Below are positions 1 through 9,707 of a DNA stretch of 64,000 nucleotides, piece after piece (position 1 is the stretch's first letter; each line of letters opens with the position of its first letter). A program made the position numbers and the translations under genes. The notes under the pieces are model-generated. The model made no database searches. It was given only the letters and a program-made list of their open reading frames with translations, and had not been told where the DNA came from. The stretch comes from Mycolicibacterium sp. S2-37 (GTDB taxonomy: Bacteria > Actinomycetota > Actinomycetes > Mycobacteriales > Mycobacteriaceae): positions 1-64,000 of the forward strand of contig NZ_JAFEVR010000004.1 in assembly GCF_017352375.1 (NCBI RefSeq), given 5' to 3'.

Positions 1-55
1 CCCCCGCGCCCCGGGCGCCCCCCCCCCCGGCCCCGGGCCCCCCCCCCCCCCCCCC
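1..55. other. C-rich low-complexity contig end
   Basis: The first 55 bases are almost only C with scattered G. The sequence becomes ordinary coding DNA (the 3' part of bioD, minus strand) at about position 56. This looks like an assembly or sequencing artefact at a contig edge rather than biology, so no reading frame should be trusted across it. Confidence 0.75.
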
Positions 56-559
56 GACCACCAGGCCCGCGCACGAAACACCCTGCGCGGCAAGGGCTTC
101 GAGAGTCAACGCGGTGTGATTCAGGGTGCCGAGGCTGGGCGCGACGACCAGGAGCACCGGCGCGGCCAGCTCCACTGCGAGGTCGCGCAGGGTCACGCCG
201 TGCTCCCCCAGTTCGACCAGCAGACCGCCTGCGCCCTCGACGAGCACCAGCCGTCCGGGTCCGTCGGCCGTCCGGACCAGCGACACCAGATCGTCGCGGG
301 TCGGCAGCACCGCGCCCGCGCGCGAGGCCGCGGCGACCGGCGCCAGCGGCTCGGGGTACCGCCAGCCCGGATAGAGCTCGCGGACTCCCGACAGCCGCGC
401 CACCTCGACCAGATCGTCGTCGCCGTCGGCGATGCCGGTCTGCACGGGTTTGCACACCGCCACGTCGATCCCGGCCAGCCGGGCCGCGCAGGCCAGCGCC
501 GCGGTGGCGACGGTCTTACCCACCCCGGTGTCGGTGCCGGTGACGAGCAGAACACTCAC
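56..559 (-). CDS. bioD: Dethiobiotin synthetase BioD, 3' end lost at window edge
   Basis: ATP-dependent dethiobiotin synthetase, the penultimate step of biotin synthesis: it closes the ureido ring of 7,8-diaminopelargonic acid using CO2 and ATP. The minus-strand frame from GTG at 559 reads [16 protein letters not shown], which includes the family P-loop (GTDTGVGKT), followed by a VCKPVQTG motif and a VEGAGGLLV motif. The GTG overlaps the bioF stop (GTGA), so the two genes are translationally coupled. About 168 codons are readable of the roughly 225 usual in the family. The C-terminus disappears into the C-rich edge. Identification is firm; the end is unknown. Confidence 0.9.
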
Positions 560-1704
560 CGGCGCGCCGTCGACAACACGTCGGTGAGCACCCGCTCCGC
601 CAGTGCGAGTTCCTCGGCGGTCAGCGATGCCCTGGCCGTCAGCCGCAACCGCGATGTGCCCACGGGCACCGTCGGCGGCCGGAAGCAGCCGACCCGCACG
701 CCGCTGTCCAGACATGCCGTCGCCGCGTCGAACGCGACCTCGGGAGCTCCCAGGATCACCGAGACGACCGCGGAGTCCGGCAACTCGGTCACGCCGCAGA
801 TCCGGGCCAGCGCGGCCGCATGGTCCAGCACAGCCTGCGCGCGCCACGGTTCGGCGATCAGCACGTCCAGCGCGGCCCAGGCCGCACCCACCGCCGCAGG
901 CGCCAGCCCGGTGTCGAAGATGAACGGCCGCGCCGCGTCGATCAGGTGATCGCGTACCGCGGCGGGACCGAGCACCGCGCCGCCCTGGCTGCCGAGCGCC
1001 TTGGACAGCGTCGTCGTCACCACGACGTCCGGCGCACCCGCGAGGCCGACCTCGTCGACCAGTCCCCGGCCCCCCGCGCCGCGCACCCCGAGCCCGTGCG
1101 CCTCGTCGACGATGAGCAGTGCGCCGTGGCGGCGGCACACCTCGTGCAGCGCGGGCAGTGGCGCCAGCACGCCGTCGGCGGAGAACACCGAGTCGGTGAC
1201 GACCACCGCGCGCTCCTCGTCACGCGCCGCGAGCGCCGCCTCGACCGCGGCCACGTCCCGGTGCGGGGTGACCACGACCCGCGCGCGCGACAGCCGGCAG
1301 GCGTCGACCAGCGACGCGTGGGTCAGCGCATCGGACACCAGCAGCGAACCGGGGCCGGACAGCGCGACGACCGCGCCCATGTTGGCGGTGTAGCCCGCCG
1401 AGAACACCAGCGCGGACTCCGCGCCGGTGAAGCCGGCCAGCGCCCGCTCGAGGCCCTCGTGCAGTTCGGTGTTTCCGGTGACCAGCCGGGACCCGGTCGA
1501 CCCCGCGCCCCAGGTGCGCAGCGCGTCCACCCCGCCGGCGATGACCCGTGGATCGGTTGACAGCCCGAGATAGTCGTTGGAGGCCAGATCCAGACCGTCC
1601 GCGGCTGCGGGCCGCACCCGCAGGGAGCGGCGCAGACCGGCGGCCCGGCGCGTCTGCTCGACCTCGTCGAGCCAGGCCAGCGGGGACAGACCAGCGCGCG
1701 TCAC
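556..1704 (-). CDS. bioF: 8-amino-7-oxononanoate synthase BioF
   Basis: PLP-dependent enzyme joining pimeloyl thioester and L-alanine to give 8-amino-7-oxononanoate, the first ring-forming step of biotin synthesis. The 382-residue product has the alpha-oxoamine synthase layout: [11 protein letters not shown] near residue 50, a [11 protein letters not shown] substrate loop, a [11 protein letters not shown]-binding Asp motif and [12 protein letters not shown] with the Schiff-base lysine. I chose GTG at 1704, giving a start close to the usual family length; an upstream extension to 1860 would run into bioA. It lies 41 bp after bioA and overlaps bioD by four bases, so bioA-bioF-bioD form one operon. 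Confidence 0.93.
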   Translation of the reverse strand: MTRAGLSPLAWLDEVEQTRRAAGLRRSLRVRPAAADGLDLASNDYLGLSTDPRVIAGGVDALRTWGAGSTGSRLVTGNTELHEGLERALAGFTGAESALVFSAGYTANMGAVVALSGPGSLLVSDALTHASLVDACRLSRARVVVTPHRDVAAVEAALAARDEERAVVVTDSVFSADGVLAPLPALHEVCRRHGALLIVDEAHGLGVRGAGGRGLVDEVGLAGAPDVVVTTTLSKALGSQGGAVLGPAAVRDHLIDAARPFIFDTGLAPAAVGAAWAALDVLIAEPWRAQAVLDHAAALARICGVTELPDSAVVSVILGAPEVAFDAATACLDSGVRVGCFRPPTVPVGTSRLRLTARASLTAEELALAERVLTDVLSTARR

Positions 1705-1745
1705 AGGGTTACTCCGAGGTCGTCGACGACAGACTTGAACACCGT

Positions 1746-3038
1746 TCAGGTTAGAGCATCGGCGACTGCGACCACCGCCGAGGTGATCTGTGCGAGCTCC
1801 TCCGGTGTGCAGATGTAGGGCGGCATCACGTAGACGAGATTGCGGAACGGCCGCAGCCATACCCGGTGCCGCAGGGCCGCCGCGGTGGCGATGCGCAGGT
1901 CGACGGGTTCGCGCATCTCCACCACGCCGATCGCGCCGAGTACGCGGACGTCGGCGACACCGCGCAGGCCACGGGCCGGTTCCAGACCCTCGCGCAGGCG
2001 CTGCTCGATGGCGGCGATCCCGGCCCGCCAGTCGCCGGAGAGCAGCAATTCGACCGAGGCCACCCCGACCGCACAGGCCAGCGCGTTCGCCATGAACGTC
2101 GGGCCGTGCATCAGTGCACCGGCCTCACCGGTGCTGATGACCTGCGCGATCTCGGCGGTGCACAGCGTCGCGGCCAGGGTGAGGTAACCCCCGGTGAGCC
2201 CCTTGCCGACGCACATGATGTCGGGCCGCACCCCGACGTGGTCGGCGGCGAACAGCTCGCCGGTGCGGCCGAATCCGGTGGCGATCTCGTCGAAGATCAG
2301 CAGTACCTCGTGGCGGTCGCAGATCGCGCGCAGATCGGTCAGGTAGCGCGGATCGTGGAACCGCATCCCGCCCGCTCCCTGCACCACGGGTTCGACGATG
2401 ACGGCGGCCAGCTCGGGTGCGTGTTCGGTGAGCTGACGCTCGAACGCCGCGACGTAGTCGGCGTCGTAGCCCGCGGGCACCGGTGGCGCGAACACCTGGC
2501 GAGCCAGGATGTCCGACCACAGCTCGTGCATCCCGCCCTCGGGGTCGCACACGCTCATCGGCGTGAAGGTGTCGCCGTGGTAGCCGCCGCGCCACGTCAT
2601 CAACCGGGTGCGGCCGGTGTGACCCGCGGCCCGCCAGTACTGCAGTGCCATCTTGACGGCCACCTCGACCGACACCGAGCCGGAATCGGAGAAGAACACC
2701 GTGTCCAGGCCCGCCGGGGTGATCTCGACGAGCAGCTGCGCCAACCGCGCCGCCGGTTCGTGCGTGAGCCCTCCGAACATGACGTGGTTCATCGTGTCGA
2801 GCTGCTCGCGGATCGCCGCGTCCAGTACCGGGTGACCGTGCCCATGGATGGCCGTCCACCACGACGCCATCGCGTCGATGACCTCGACCGGCCGGTCGTC
2901 CTCGATCACCGTGATCCACGCTCCGCGCGCCCCGACCGCGACGACCGGCGGCACCGCCTCGGCGCCGATGGTGCTGTACGGATGCCAGACGTGCGCGGCG
3001 TCCAGCGCGCTGATCTGGGCGGGCGTCAGGGCAGGCAC
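1746..3038 (-). CDS. bioA: Adenosylmethionine-8-amino-7-oxononanoate aminotransferase BioA
   Basis: Class III PLP aminotransferase that uses S-adenosylmethionine to aminate the BioF product to 7,8-diaminopelargonic acid. The 430-residue product shows HVWHPYS near the N-terminus, [23 protein letters not shown], the [14 protein letters not shown]-Asp motif and CVGKGLTGG with the PLP lysine. I chose GTG at 3038 over TTG at 3080 because it gives the family's usual N-terminus. A TACTCT hexamer (3047-3052) also sits 8 bases upstream, fitting a leaderless transcript that begins at this GTG. It is first gene of the biotin operon and divergent from the acyltransferase at 3083. Confidence 0.93.
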   Translation of the reverse strand: MPALTPAQISALDAAHVWHPYSTIGAEAVPPVVAVGARGAWITVIEDDRPVEVIDAMASWWTAIHGHGHPVLDAAIREQLDTMNHVMFGGLTHEPAARLAQLLVEITPAGLDTVFFSDSGSVSVEVAVKMALQYWRAAGHTGRTRLMTWRGGYHGDTFTPMSVCDPEGGMHELWSDILARQVFAPPVPAGYDADYVAAFERQLTEHAPELAAVIVEPVVQGAGGMRFHDPRYLTDLRAICDRHEVLLIFDEIATGFGRTGELFAADHVGVRPDIMCVGKGLTGGYLTLAATLCTAEIAQVISTGEAGALMHGPTFMANALACAVGVASVELLLSGDWRAGIAAIEQRLREGLEPARGLRGVADVRVLGAIGVVEMREPVDLRIATAAALRHRVWLRPFRNLVYVMPPYICTPEELAQITSAVVAVADALT

Positions 3039-3082
3039 GGGAAACGAGAGTAGCCCCGAGTTAGGTAAATTGACCCTCAACC
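3039..3082. promoter_or_regulatory. Divergent bioA / acyltransferase promoter region
   Basis: The 44-bp gap contains two -10-like hexamers on opposite strands: TACTCT on the minus strand (3047-3052), 8 bases before the bioA GTG, and TAAATT on the plus strand (3066-3071), 11 bases before the acyltransferase ATG. Both suit leaderless or nearly leaderless transcripts. No clear -35 was seen and no operator is obvious. Inferred from sequence only. Confidence 0.4.
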
Positions 3083-5254
3083 ATGAGCACCCTCGCCCCA
3101 GCCCGGTCGGCGCGCCCCGCAGACCGGGGCGGCGTTCCGGGTGCCGCCATGGGGACCCGGAACTCCGGGTTCTACCGCCACGACCTCGACGGACTCCGCG
3201 GGGTGGCGATCCTGCTCGTCGCGGTGTTCCACGTCTGGTTCGGCCGGGTCTCGGGCGGCGTCGACGTCTTCCTGGCCCTGTCCGGCTTCTTCTTCGGCGG
3301 CCGGCTGCTGCGCGCCGCGCTGAGCCCGGGGGTCACCACGTCGCCGGTGTCGGAGGTCACCCGCCTGATCCGGCGTCTGCTGCCCGCCCTGGTGGTGGTG
3401 CTGGCCGCCTCGGCGGTGCTGACGATCCTGATCCAGCCGGAGACGCGGTGGGAGACCTTCGCCGACCAGAGTCTGGCCAGCCTCGGGTACTACCAGAACT
3501 GGGAGCTGGCTTTCACGGCGTCGGACTATCTGCGCGCCAGTGAGACGGTCAGCCCGCTGCAGCACATCTGGTCGATGTCGGTGCAGGGCCAGTTCTACCT
3601 CGCGTTCCTGGCGCTGATCCTCGGCTTCGCCGTCGCGTTCCGGCGCGTGCTGGGCCGCCATCTGCGGCTTGCTTTCGTGGTGTTGCTCGTCGCGCTGACC
3701 GTCGCCTCGTTCGTCTACGCCGTGATCGCGCACAACACCGATCAGACCTTCGCCTACTACAACAGCTTCGCCCGCGCATGGGAGCTGTTACTCGGCGCGC
3801 TGGCCGGGGCGCTGGTCGGCCACGTGCGGGCGCCGATGTGGCTGCGCACCGTCATCGCGACGATCTCGCTGGCGGCGATCCTGTCCTGCGGCTGGTTCAT
3901 CGACGGTGTCCGGGAGTTCCCCGGCCCGTGGGCGCTGGTGCCGGTCGGGGCGACCGTGTTGTTCGTCCTGTCGGCCGCCAACCGCAGCGCCGACCCCTGG
4001 CTGGCGACGTCGAGCGGACGCCTGCCCCTGCCGAACCGGCTGCTGGCCACCGCACCGTTCGTGTCACTTGGCTCGATGGCGTACTCGCTGTACCTGTGGC
4101 ACTGGCCGCTGCTGATCTTCCTGCTCGCCGAGACCGGTCAGACCCGGGTGAACTTCTGGCAGGGCGCCGCGGTGCTGGCGGTGTCGGGGGTGCTGGCGTG
4201 GCTGACGATGCGGTTCGTCGAGGAGCCGCTGCGCGCCAGGCGCCCGGCCGCCGACGGCGGCGGCGCTGCCGTGCGCACCCGCCTGCGCCGGCCCACGATC
4301 GTGCTCGGCTCGACCGTCGCGCTGCTCGGTGTCGCGCTGACCGCGACCTCGTTCACCTGGCGCGAGCACGTCATCGTCGAACGCGCCAATGGCAAGGACC
4401 TGCCGACGCTGCCGGCCGCCGAGTACCCCGGCGCGCGGGCGGTGCTGAACCAGGTGCGGGTGCCGAAGCTGCCGATGCGGCCGACGGTGCTGGAGGCCAA
4501 GAAGGACCTGCCGGTCACCACCACCGACGGCTGCATCAGCGACTTCGACAACGTCGGCGTCATCAACTGCACCTACGGCGACAAGACCGCGACGCGGACC
4601 ATCGCGCTGGCCGGCGGATCGCACGCCGAGCACTGGATCACCGCGCTGGACCTCCTCGGACAGCAGCACCACTTCAAGGTCGTCACCTATCTGAAGATGG
4701 GCTGCCCGCTGACCACCGAACAGATGCCGCTGGTGATGGGCGACAACCGCCCCTACCCGGAGTGCCACCGATGGAACGAGCGGGTGATGCCGCGGCTGCT
4801 GGCCGACCACCCCGACTTCGTGTTCACCACCTCGACGCGGCCGTGGAACATCAAGGACGGCGACGTCATGCCGTCGACGTATCTCGGCATCTGGGAAACA
4901 ATGTCTCGCAACAACATTCCGATACTGGCCATGCGCGACACCCCATGGCTGGTACGCGACGGCGAGCCCTACATCCCGGCGGACTGCCTCGCCGACGGCG
5001 GCGATGCCATTTCCTGCGGCATCGAGCGCTCCAAGGTACTCTCCGACCACAATCCGACACTCGACTTCGTCGGCCGGTTTCCGCTGTTGAAGCCACTCGA
5101 CATGAGCGATGCGGTGTGTCGTGAGGACTACTGCCGCGTGGTGGAGGGGAATGTGTTGGTCTATCACGACGCTCACCACATCTCGGCGACGTACATGCGC
5201 ACCATGGTCGATGAACTCGGACGTCAGATCGCGGCCGCCACCGGCTGGTGGTGA
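3083..5254 (+). CDS. Membrane acyltransferase (AT3/OafA-type) with C-terminal SGNH domain
   Basis: A 723-residue fusion. Residues about 30-390 form an acyltransferase-3 membrane domain: [13 protein letters not shown] with the conserved Arg, [25 protein letters not shown] with the catalytic His, and about ten hydrophobic helices ending near the RFVEEPLR motif. Residues about 420-723 form a periplasmic SGNH-like domain with a GGSHA nucleophile block and a DAHHIS block near the end supplying the Asp/His pair. Such proteins acylate sugars or cell-envelope glycans. The stop overlaps the treX start, so it is co-expressed with trehalose genes, as in the M. tuberculosis Rv1565c region (from memory). 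The acceptor is unknown. Confidence 0.88.
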   Translation: MSTLAPARSARPADRGGVPGAAMGTRNSGFYRHDLDGLRGVAILLVAVFHVWFGRVSGGVDVFLALSGFFFGGRLLRAALSPGVTTSPVSEVTRLIRRLLPALVVVLAASAVLTILIQPETRWETFADQSLASLGYYQNWELAFTASDYLRASETVSPLQHIWSMSVQGQFYLAFLALILGFAVAFRRVLGRHLRLAFVVLLVALTVASFVYAVIAHNTDQTFAYYNSFARAWELLLGALAGALVGHVRAPMWLRTVIATISLAAILSCGWFIDGVREFPGPWALVPVGATVLFVLSAANRSADPWLATSSGRLPLPNRLLATAPFVSLGSMAYSLYLWHWPLLIFLLAETGQTRVNFWQGAAVLAVSGVLAWLTMRFVEEPLRARRPAADGGGAAVRTRLRRPTIVLGSTVALLGVALTATSFTWREHVIVERANGKDLPTLPAAEYPGARAVLNQVRVPKLPMRPTVLEAKKDLPVTTTDGCISDFDNVGVINCTYGDKTATRTIALAGGSHAEHWITALDLLGQQHHFKVVTYLKMGCPLTTEQMPLVMGDNRPYPECHRWNERVMPRLLADHPDFVFTTSTRPWNIKDGDVMPSTYLGIWETMSRNNIPILAMRDTPWLVRDGEPYIPADCLADGGDAISCGIERSKVLSDHNPTLDFVGRFPLLKPLDMSDAVCREDYCRVVEGNVLVYHDAHHISATYMRTMVDELGRQIAAATGWW

Positions 5255-7389
5255 CGGTGACCCAGCACACCGCCTGGCCCGGTGAGCCCTATCCCCTCGG
5301 CGCCACCTACGACGGCGCGGGCACCAACTTCTCGCTGTTCTCCGAGGTGGCCGAGCGTGTCGAGCTGTGTCTGATCGCCAAGGACGGCACCGAGGAGCGG
5401 ATCAACCTCGACGAGGTCGACGGCTATGTCTGGCATGCCTACCTGCCGACGGTCAGCCCGGGCCGGCGTTACGGGTTCCGCGTCTACGGGCCCTGGGATC
5501 CGGCGGCCGGGCACCGTTGCGACCCGAGCAAGCTGCTGCTGGACCCCTACGGCAAGTCGTTCTACGGCGACTTCCGCTTCGGGCAGGCGCTGTACTCCTA
5601 CGACCTCGACGCAGGGGACCTCGCCTCCGGTGGCACTCCCCCGCGGATCGACTCGCTCGGACACACGATGACCAGCGTCGTCATCAACCCGTTCTTCCAG
5701 TGGGGCTCCGACCGCGCACCCCGGACGCCCTACCACGACACGGTGATCTACGAAGCGCACGTCAAGGGGATGACCCAGCGGCACCCGGCGATCCCCGAGG
5801 AGTTGCGTGGCACCTACGCCGGGCTCTGCCACCCGGCGATCATCGACCACCTCAAATCGCTCAACGTCACCGCGATCGAACTGATGCCGGTCCACCAGTT
5901 CATGCACGATCACCGGCTGCTCGACCTGGGGCTGCGAAATTACTGGGGCTACAACACCTTCGGCTTCTTCGCCCCGCACAACGAATATGCCGCGACCAAA
6001 CACGCCGGCGGCCCGGTCGCCGAGTTCAAGGCGATGGTGCGGTCCTTCCACGAGGCCGGGATCGAGGTCATCCTCGACGTCGTCTACAACCACACCGCCG
6101 AGGGCAACCACCTCGGGCCCACCATCAACTTCCGCGGCATCGACAATGCGGCGTACTACCGGTTGCTCGACGGGGACCTGCGCTACTACAAGGACTTCAC
6201 CGGCACCGGGAACAGTCTCAACGCGCGCCATCCCCACACCCTGCAGCTCATCATGGACTCGCTGCGGTACTGGGTGCTGGAGATGCACGTCGATGGATTC
6301 CGCTTCGACCTGGCCTCCACGCTGGCCCGCGAGTTCTACGACGTGGACCGGCTGAGCGCGTTCTTCGACCTGGTTCAGCAGGATCCGGTGATCAGTCAGG
6401 TGAAGCTGATCGCCGAGCCGTGGGACGTCGGTGAGGGCGGCTACCAGGTCGGGAACTTCCCAGGTTTGTGGACCGAGTGGAACGGGCAATATCGCGACAC
6501 TGTGCGCGACTACTGGCGGGGCGAGCCCGCAACCCTCGGCGAATTCGCCTCCCGGCTGACGGGATCATCCGACCTCTACGAGGCCACCGGACGGCGCCCC
6601 AGCGCCAGCATCAACTTCATCACCTGTCATGACGGTTTCACGATGAAGGACCTGGTGTCCTACAACGAGAAGCACAACATGGCCAACGGCGAGGACAACC
6701 GGGACGGTGAGAGCCACAACCGGTCATGGAACTGTGGGGTCGAAGGACCGACCGACGACCCGGCCATCACCGCGCTGCGCGCGAAGCAGATGCGCAACAT
6801 GCTGGCGACGCTGATGGTCAGCCAGGGCACGCCCATGATCGCTCACGGCGACGAGATCGGCCGCACCCAGGGCGGCAACAACAACGTCTACTGCCAGGAC
6901 TCCGAGATCTCCTGGATGGACTGGTCGCTGTGCGAGACGAACGCCGAACTGCTCGGCTTCGCCCGCAAGATGGTGGCCTTCCGCAAGCAGCACCCGGTCT
7001 TCCGGCGCAGGCGCTTCTTCGAGGGCAAGCCGATCCGCAGCGGCGACCAGGTGCGCGACATCGCGTGGCTGACACCGGCCGGCACCGAGATGACCCCGCA
7101 GGACTGGGGCGCCGGACTGGGATTGTGCGTGGCGGTGTTCCTCAACGGCGACGCCATCCCGGCACCCAATGCCCGCGGCGAGCGGGTGGTCGACGATTCG
7201 TTTCTACTGTGCTTCAACGCCAGCGACACCGCGCAGGACTTCGTACTGCCCGGCGAGGACTACGCCGCGCAGTGGAAGGCCGACCTCGACACCGCAGAAC
7301 CGTCGGGTGAATCCGAACTCGTGGTCGTCGCGGGTGACACCGTGTCGCTGTCCTCCCGGTCACTACTCATTCTCCGAAAGACGTTGTGA
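5248..7389 (+). CDS. treX: Glycogen debranching enzyme / isoamylase TreX
   Basis: GH13 isoamylase-type debranching enzyme, 713 residues, that releases alpha-1,6-linked side chains of glycogen for the TreY/TreZ pathway. An N-terminal CBM48-like domain (GATYDGAGTNFSLFSE) precedes the catalytic barrel. Conserved regions are DVVYNHT, GFRFDLA with the nucleophile Asp near residue 353, AEPWDVG with the acid/base Glu near 389, and CHDGFT with the third Asp near 461. Three in-frame GTG codons (5248, 5251, 5257) could start it. The one at 5251 gives a GTGA overlap with the upstream stop. It overlaps treY at its end, so the operon is tightly coupled. Confidence 0.94.
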   Translation: MVTVTQHTAWPGEPYPLGATYDGAGTNFSLFSEVAERVELCLIAKDGTEERINLDEVDGYVWHAYLPTVSPGRRYGFRVYGPWDPAAGHRCDPSKLLLDPYGKSFYGDFRFGQALYSYDLDAGDLASGGTPPRIDSLGHTMTSVVINPFFQWGSDRAPRTPYHDTVIYEAHVKGMTQRHPAIPEELRGTYAGLCHPAIIDHLKSLNVTAIELMPVHQFMHDHRLLDLGLRNYWGYNTFGFFAPHNEYAATKHAGGPVAEFKAMVRSFHEAGIEVILDVVYNHTAEGNHLGPTINFRGIDNAAYYRLLDGDLRYYKDFTGTGNSLNARHPHTLQLIMDSLRYWVLEMHVDGFRFDLASTLAREFYDVDRLSAFFDLVQQDPVISQVKLIAEPWDVGEGGYQVGNFPGLWTEWNGQYRDTVRDYWRGEPATLGEFASRLTGSSDLYEATGRRPSASINFITCHDGFTMKDLVSYNEKHNMANGEDNRDGESHNRSWNCGVEGPTDDPAITALRAKQMRNMLATLMVSQGTPMIAHGDEIGRTQGGNNNVYCQDSEISWMDWSLCETNAELLGFARKMVAFRKQHPVFRRRRFFEGKPIRSGDQVRDIAWLTPAGTEMTPQDWGAGLGLCVAVFLNGDAIPAPNARGERVVDDSFLLCFNASDTAQDFVLPGEDYAAQWKADLDTAEPSGESELVVVAGDTVSLSSRSLLILRKTL

Positions 7390-9707
7390 CAATGGCTGAT
7401 TCACAGATCGTTTCCCCCGTGCTGTCCACCTACCGGCTGCAGATCCGCGGCGCGGAGAGCGGGCAGGCGTTCACCCTCTCCGACGCCGAGGCGCTCCTGG
7501 ACTATGTCGCCGATCTCGGGGTCTCGCACGTCTATCTCTCGCCGATCCTGACCGCGACCTCGGGCTCCACCCACGGTTACGACGTCACCGATCCGACGAC
7601 GGTGTCGGCCGAACTCGGCGGTCCCGACGGTCTGGCCTCGCTGTCGGCGGCGGCCCACGCCCGCGGTCTCGGAGTCGTCGTCGACATCGTGCCCAACCAC
7701 GTCGGCGTCGACCAGCCCACCCAGAACCGCTGGTGGTGGGATCTGCTCGAGAACGGCCGCAAGTCGGCCTACGCCGGCTACTTCGACGTCGACTGGACCG
7801 CCGACCCGGACGGGCGGATCCTGTTGCCCGTCCTGGGCTCCGACGACGACGCCGCCGACCTCACCGTCGACGGCGACGTGCTGCGACTCGGTGACCTGAG
7901 CTTCCCCGTCGCACCGGGCACCGGAGAAGGCACCGGATCGGAGGTGCATGACCGGCAGCACTACCGGCTGATCGGGTGGCGGAACGGGATCTGCGGCTAC
8001 CGACGGTTCTTCTCGATCACCTCGCTCGCGGGCCTGCGCCAGGAGGACCGCGAGGTCTTCGAGGCGACACACGCCGAGGTCAAGCGCTGGTTCACCGACG
8101 GCCTCGTCGACGGCATCCGCATCGACCACCCCGACGGTCTGTCCGACCCGCCCGGCTACCTGAGGTGGCTACGCGAACTCGTCGGACCGGACGCCTGGAT
8201 CGTCATCGAGAAGATCCTCGCCGTCGACGAACCGCTGGACCCCACCCTTCCGGTCGCGGGCACCACCGGTTACGACTCGCTGCGCGAGATCGGCGGCCTG
8301 TTCATCGATCCCTCCGGTGAGGACGCGTTGACCGCGCTCTACGAATCGACCGGCGTCGATTACGCGACGATGCCGCAGACCGCGCGGCGACTCAAGGTCG
8401 CGGCGGTCACCGAGACCCTCGGCAGTGAGCTGGCCCGGCTGCGACGCGCCGTCGTCGCGGCCACCGGTCAGGACCATGACCAGCTGCCCGGCGCCATCGC
8501 CGCGGTGATCAGCCACCTCGGCGTGTACCGCTCCGACTACCTCAATCTGGCCACGGTGCTGCCCGTCGCCATCGCCGAAACCCTCGACGAGGCATCCGAT
8601 CTGGCGTCCGCGCTGGACATCGTGTCGGCGGCCGTGGCCGCCCGCGGCGAGGCGGCGGTGCGCTTCCAGCAGCTGTGCGGTGCGGCGACGGCCAAGGCCA
8701 TGGAGGACTGCCTGTTCTATCGCGACGCGCGGCTGGTGTCACTCAACGAGGTCGGCGGCGAACCCGAGTGGTTCGGTGTCAGCCCGGCGGAGTTCCACCA
8801 GCGCGCGGCGGCGCGCGCCCAGATCTGGCCGAACGCCATGACCACCCTGTCGACCCACGACACCAAGCGCGGTGAAGACGTCCGCGCGCGCATCGGCGTG
8901 CTCTCCCAGGTGCCCACGCTGTGGACGCAGTACGTCGAGGGCTGGCTGGCGCGCACGTCACCGCCCGACCGGGCAACGGCTCTGTTCTTGCTGCAGAACA
9001 TGTTCGGCGTGTGGCCGGTCAGCGGTCAGGTCACCGACGAGCTGCGCGACCGACTGCACGCCTACGCCGAGAAGGCGATCCGCGAGGCTGCGGTGCACAC
9101 CACCTGGAACGACCCCGACGAGAAGTTCGAATCCGGTGTGCACAGCTGGATCGACGCGGTGGTCGACGGGCCGGTCGGTGTCGAACTGACCCGGCTCACC
9201 GAGCAACTCGACCCGCACGCCCGCAACGACAGCCTCGGTCAGAAGCTGTTCGCCCTCGTCGCGCCCGGGGTCCCGGACGTCTACCAGGGCACCGAGCTGT
9301 GGGACGACAGCCTCGTCGACCCCGACAACCGGCGACCCGTCGACTACACCGAACGGCGCCGTGAGCTCGCCGCGCTGCAGCATCCCAAGATGCGGGTCGT
9401 GCGCGCCGCGCTGCAGGCCCGCCGCGACCGTCCCGCCACCTTCCTGGCAGGGGGTTACGCCCCGGTGCCCGCCACCGGCGCGGGCGCCGGCCACCTGCTG
9501 GCGTTCCAGCGCGGCCAGGACGTCATCGCCGCGGCCAGCCGCCACACCGTCGGACTGACCGAATCCGGCTGGGGCGACACGGCGTTGACCCTTCCCCCGG
9601 GCGACTGGACCGACCGGATCACCGGACGGCGGGTGAGCGGCGCCGTCGCCGCCGCCGATCTGTTCGCCGAACTCCCCGTAGCGCTACTGGAGCGAGATCA
9701 TGCCTGA
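7386..9707 (+). CDS. treY: Malto-oligosyltrehalose synthase TreY
   Basis: GH13 intramolecular transglycosylase that converts the reducing-end alpha-1,4 bond of malto-oligosaccharides into the alpha,alpha-1,1 bond of trehalose. At 773 residues it has the expected length. It opens with STYRLQ, then GVSHVYLSPI, a VDIVPNHVG region I motif, IRIDHPDGL with the nucleophile Asp, and STHDTKRGEDVRARI. PDVYQGTELWD near the C-terminus is typical of this enzyme. GTG at 7386 overlaps the treX stop (GTGA); ATG at 7392 is an alternative. The last eight bases overlap treZ. Confidence 0.95.
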   Translation: MTMADSQIVSPVLSTYRLQIRGAESGQAFTLSDAEALLDYVADLGVSHVYLSPILTATSGSTHGYDVTDPTTVSAELGGPDGLASLSAAAHARGLGVVVDIVPNHVGVDQPTQNRWWWDLLENGRKSAYAGYFDVDWTADPDGRILLPVLGSDDDAADLTVDGDVLRLGDLSFPVAPGTGEGTGSEVHDRQHYRLIGWRNGICGYRRFFSITSLAGLRQEDREVFEATHAEVKRWFTDGLVDGIRIDHPDGLSDPPGYLRWLRELVGPDAWIVIEKILAVDEPLDPTLPVAGTTGYDSLREIGGLFIDPSGEDALTALYESTGVDYATMPQTARRLKVAAVTETLGSELARLRRAVVAATGQDHDQLPGAIAAVISHLGVYRSDYLNLATVLPVAIAETLDEASDLASALDIVSAAVAARGEAAVRFQQLCGAATAKAMEDCLFYRDARLVSLNEVGGEPEWFGVSPAEFHQRAAARAQIWPNAMTTLSTHDTKRGEDVRARIGVLSQVPTLWTQYVEGWLARTSPPDRATALFLLQNMFGVWPVSGQVTDELRDRLHAYAEKAIREAAVHTTWNDPDEKFESGVHSWIDAVVDGPVGVELTRLTEQLDPHARNDSLGQKLFALVAPGVPDVYQGTELWDDSLVDPDNRRPVDYTERRRELAALQHPKMRVVRAALQARRDRPATFLAGGYAPVPATGAGAGHLLAFQRGQDVIAAASRHTVGLTESGWGDTALTLPPGDWTDRITGRRVSGAVAAADLFAELPVALLERDHA

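Noticed and set aside
1-55. Biological poly-C/G-quadruplex element
   Set aside because: Lies at the very edge, interrupts the bioD frame and looks like low-quality sequence.
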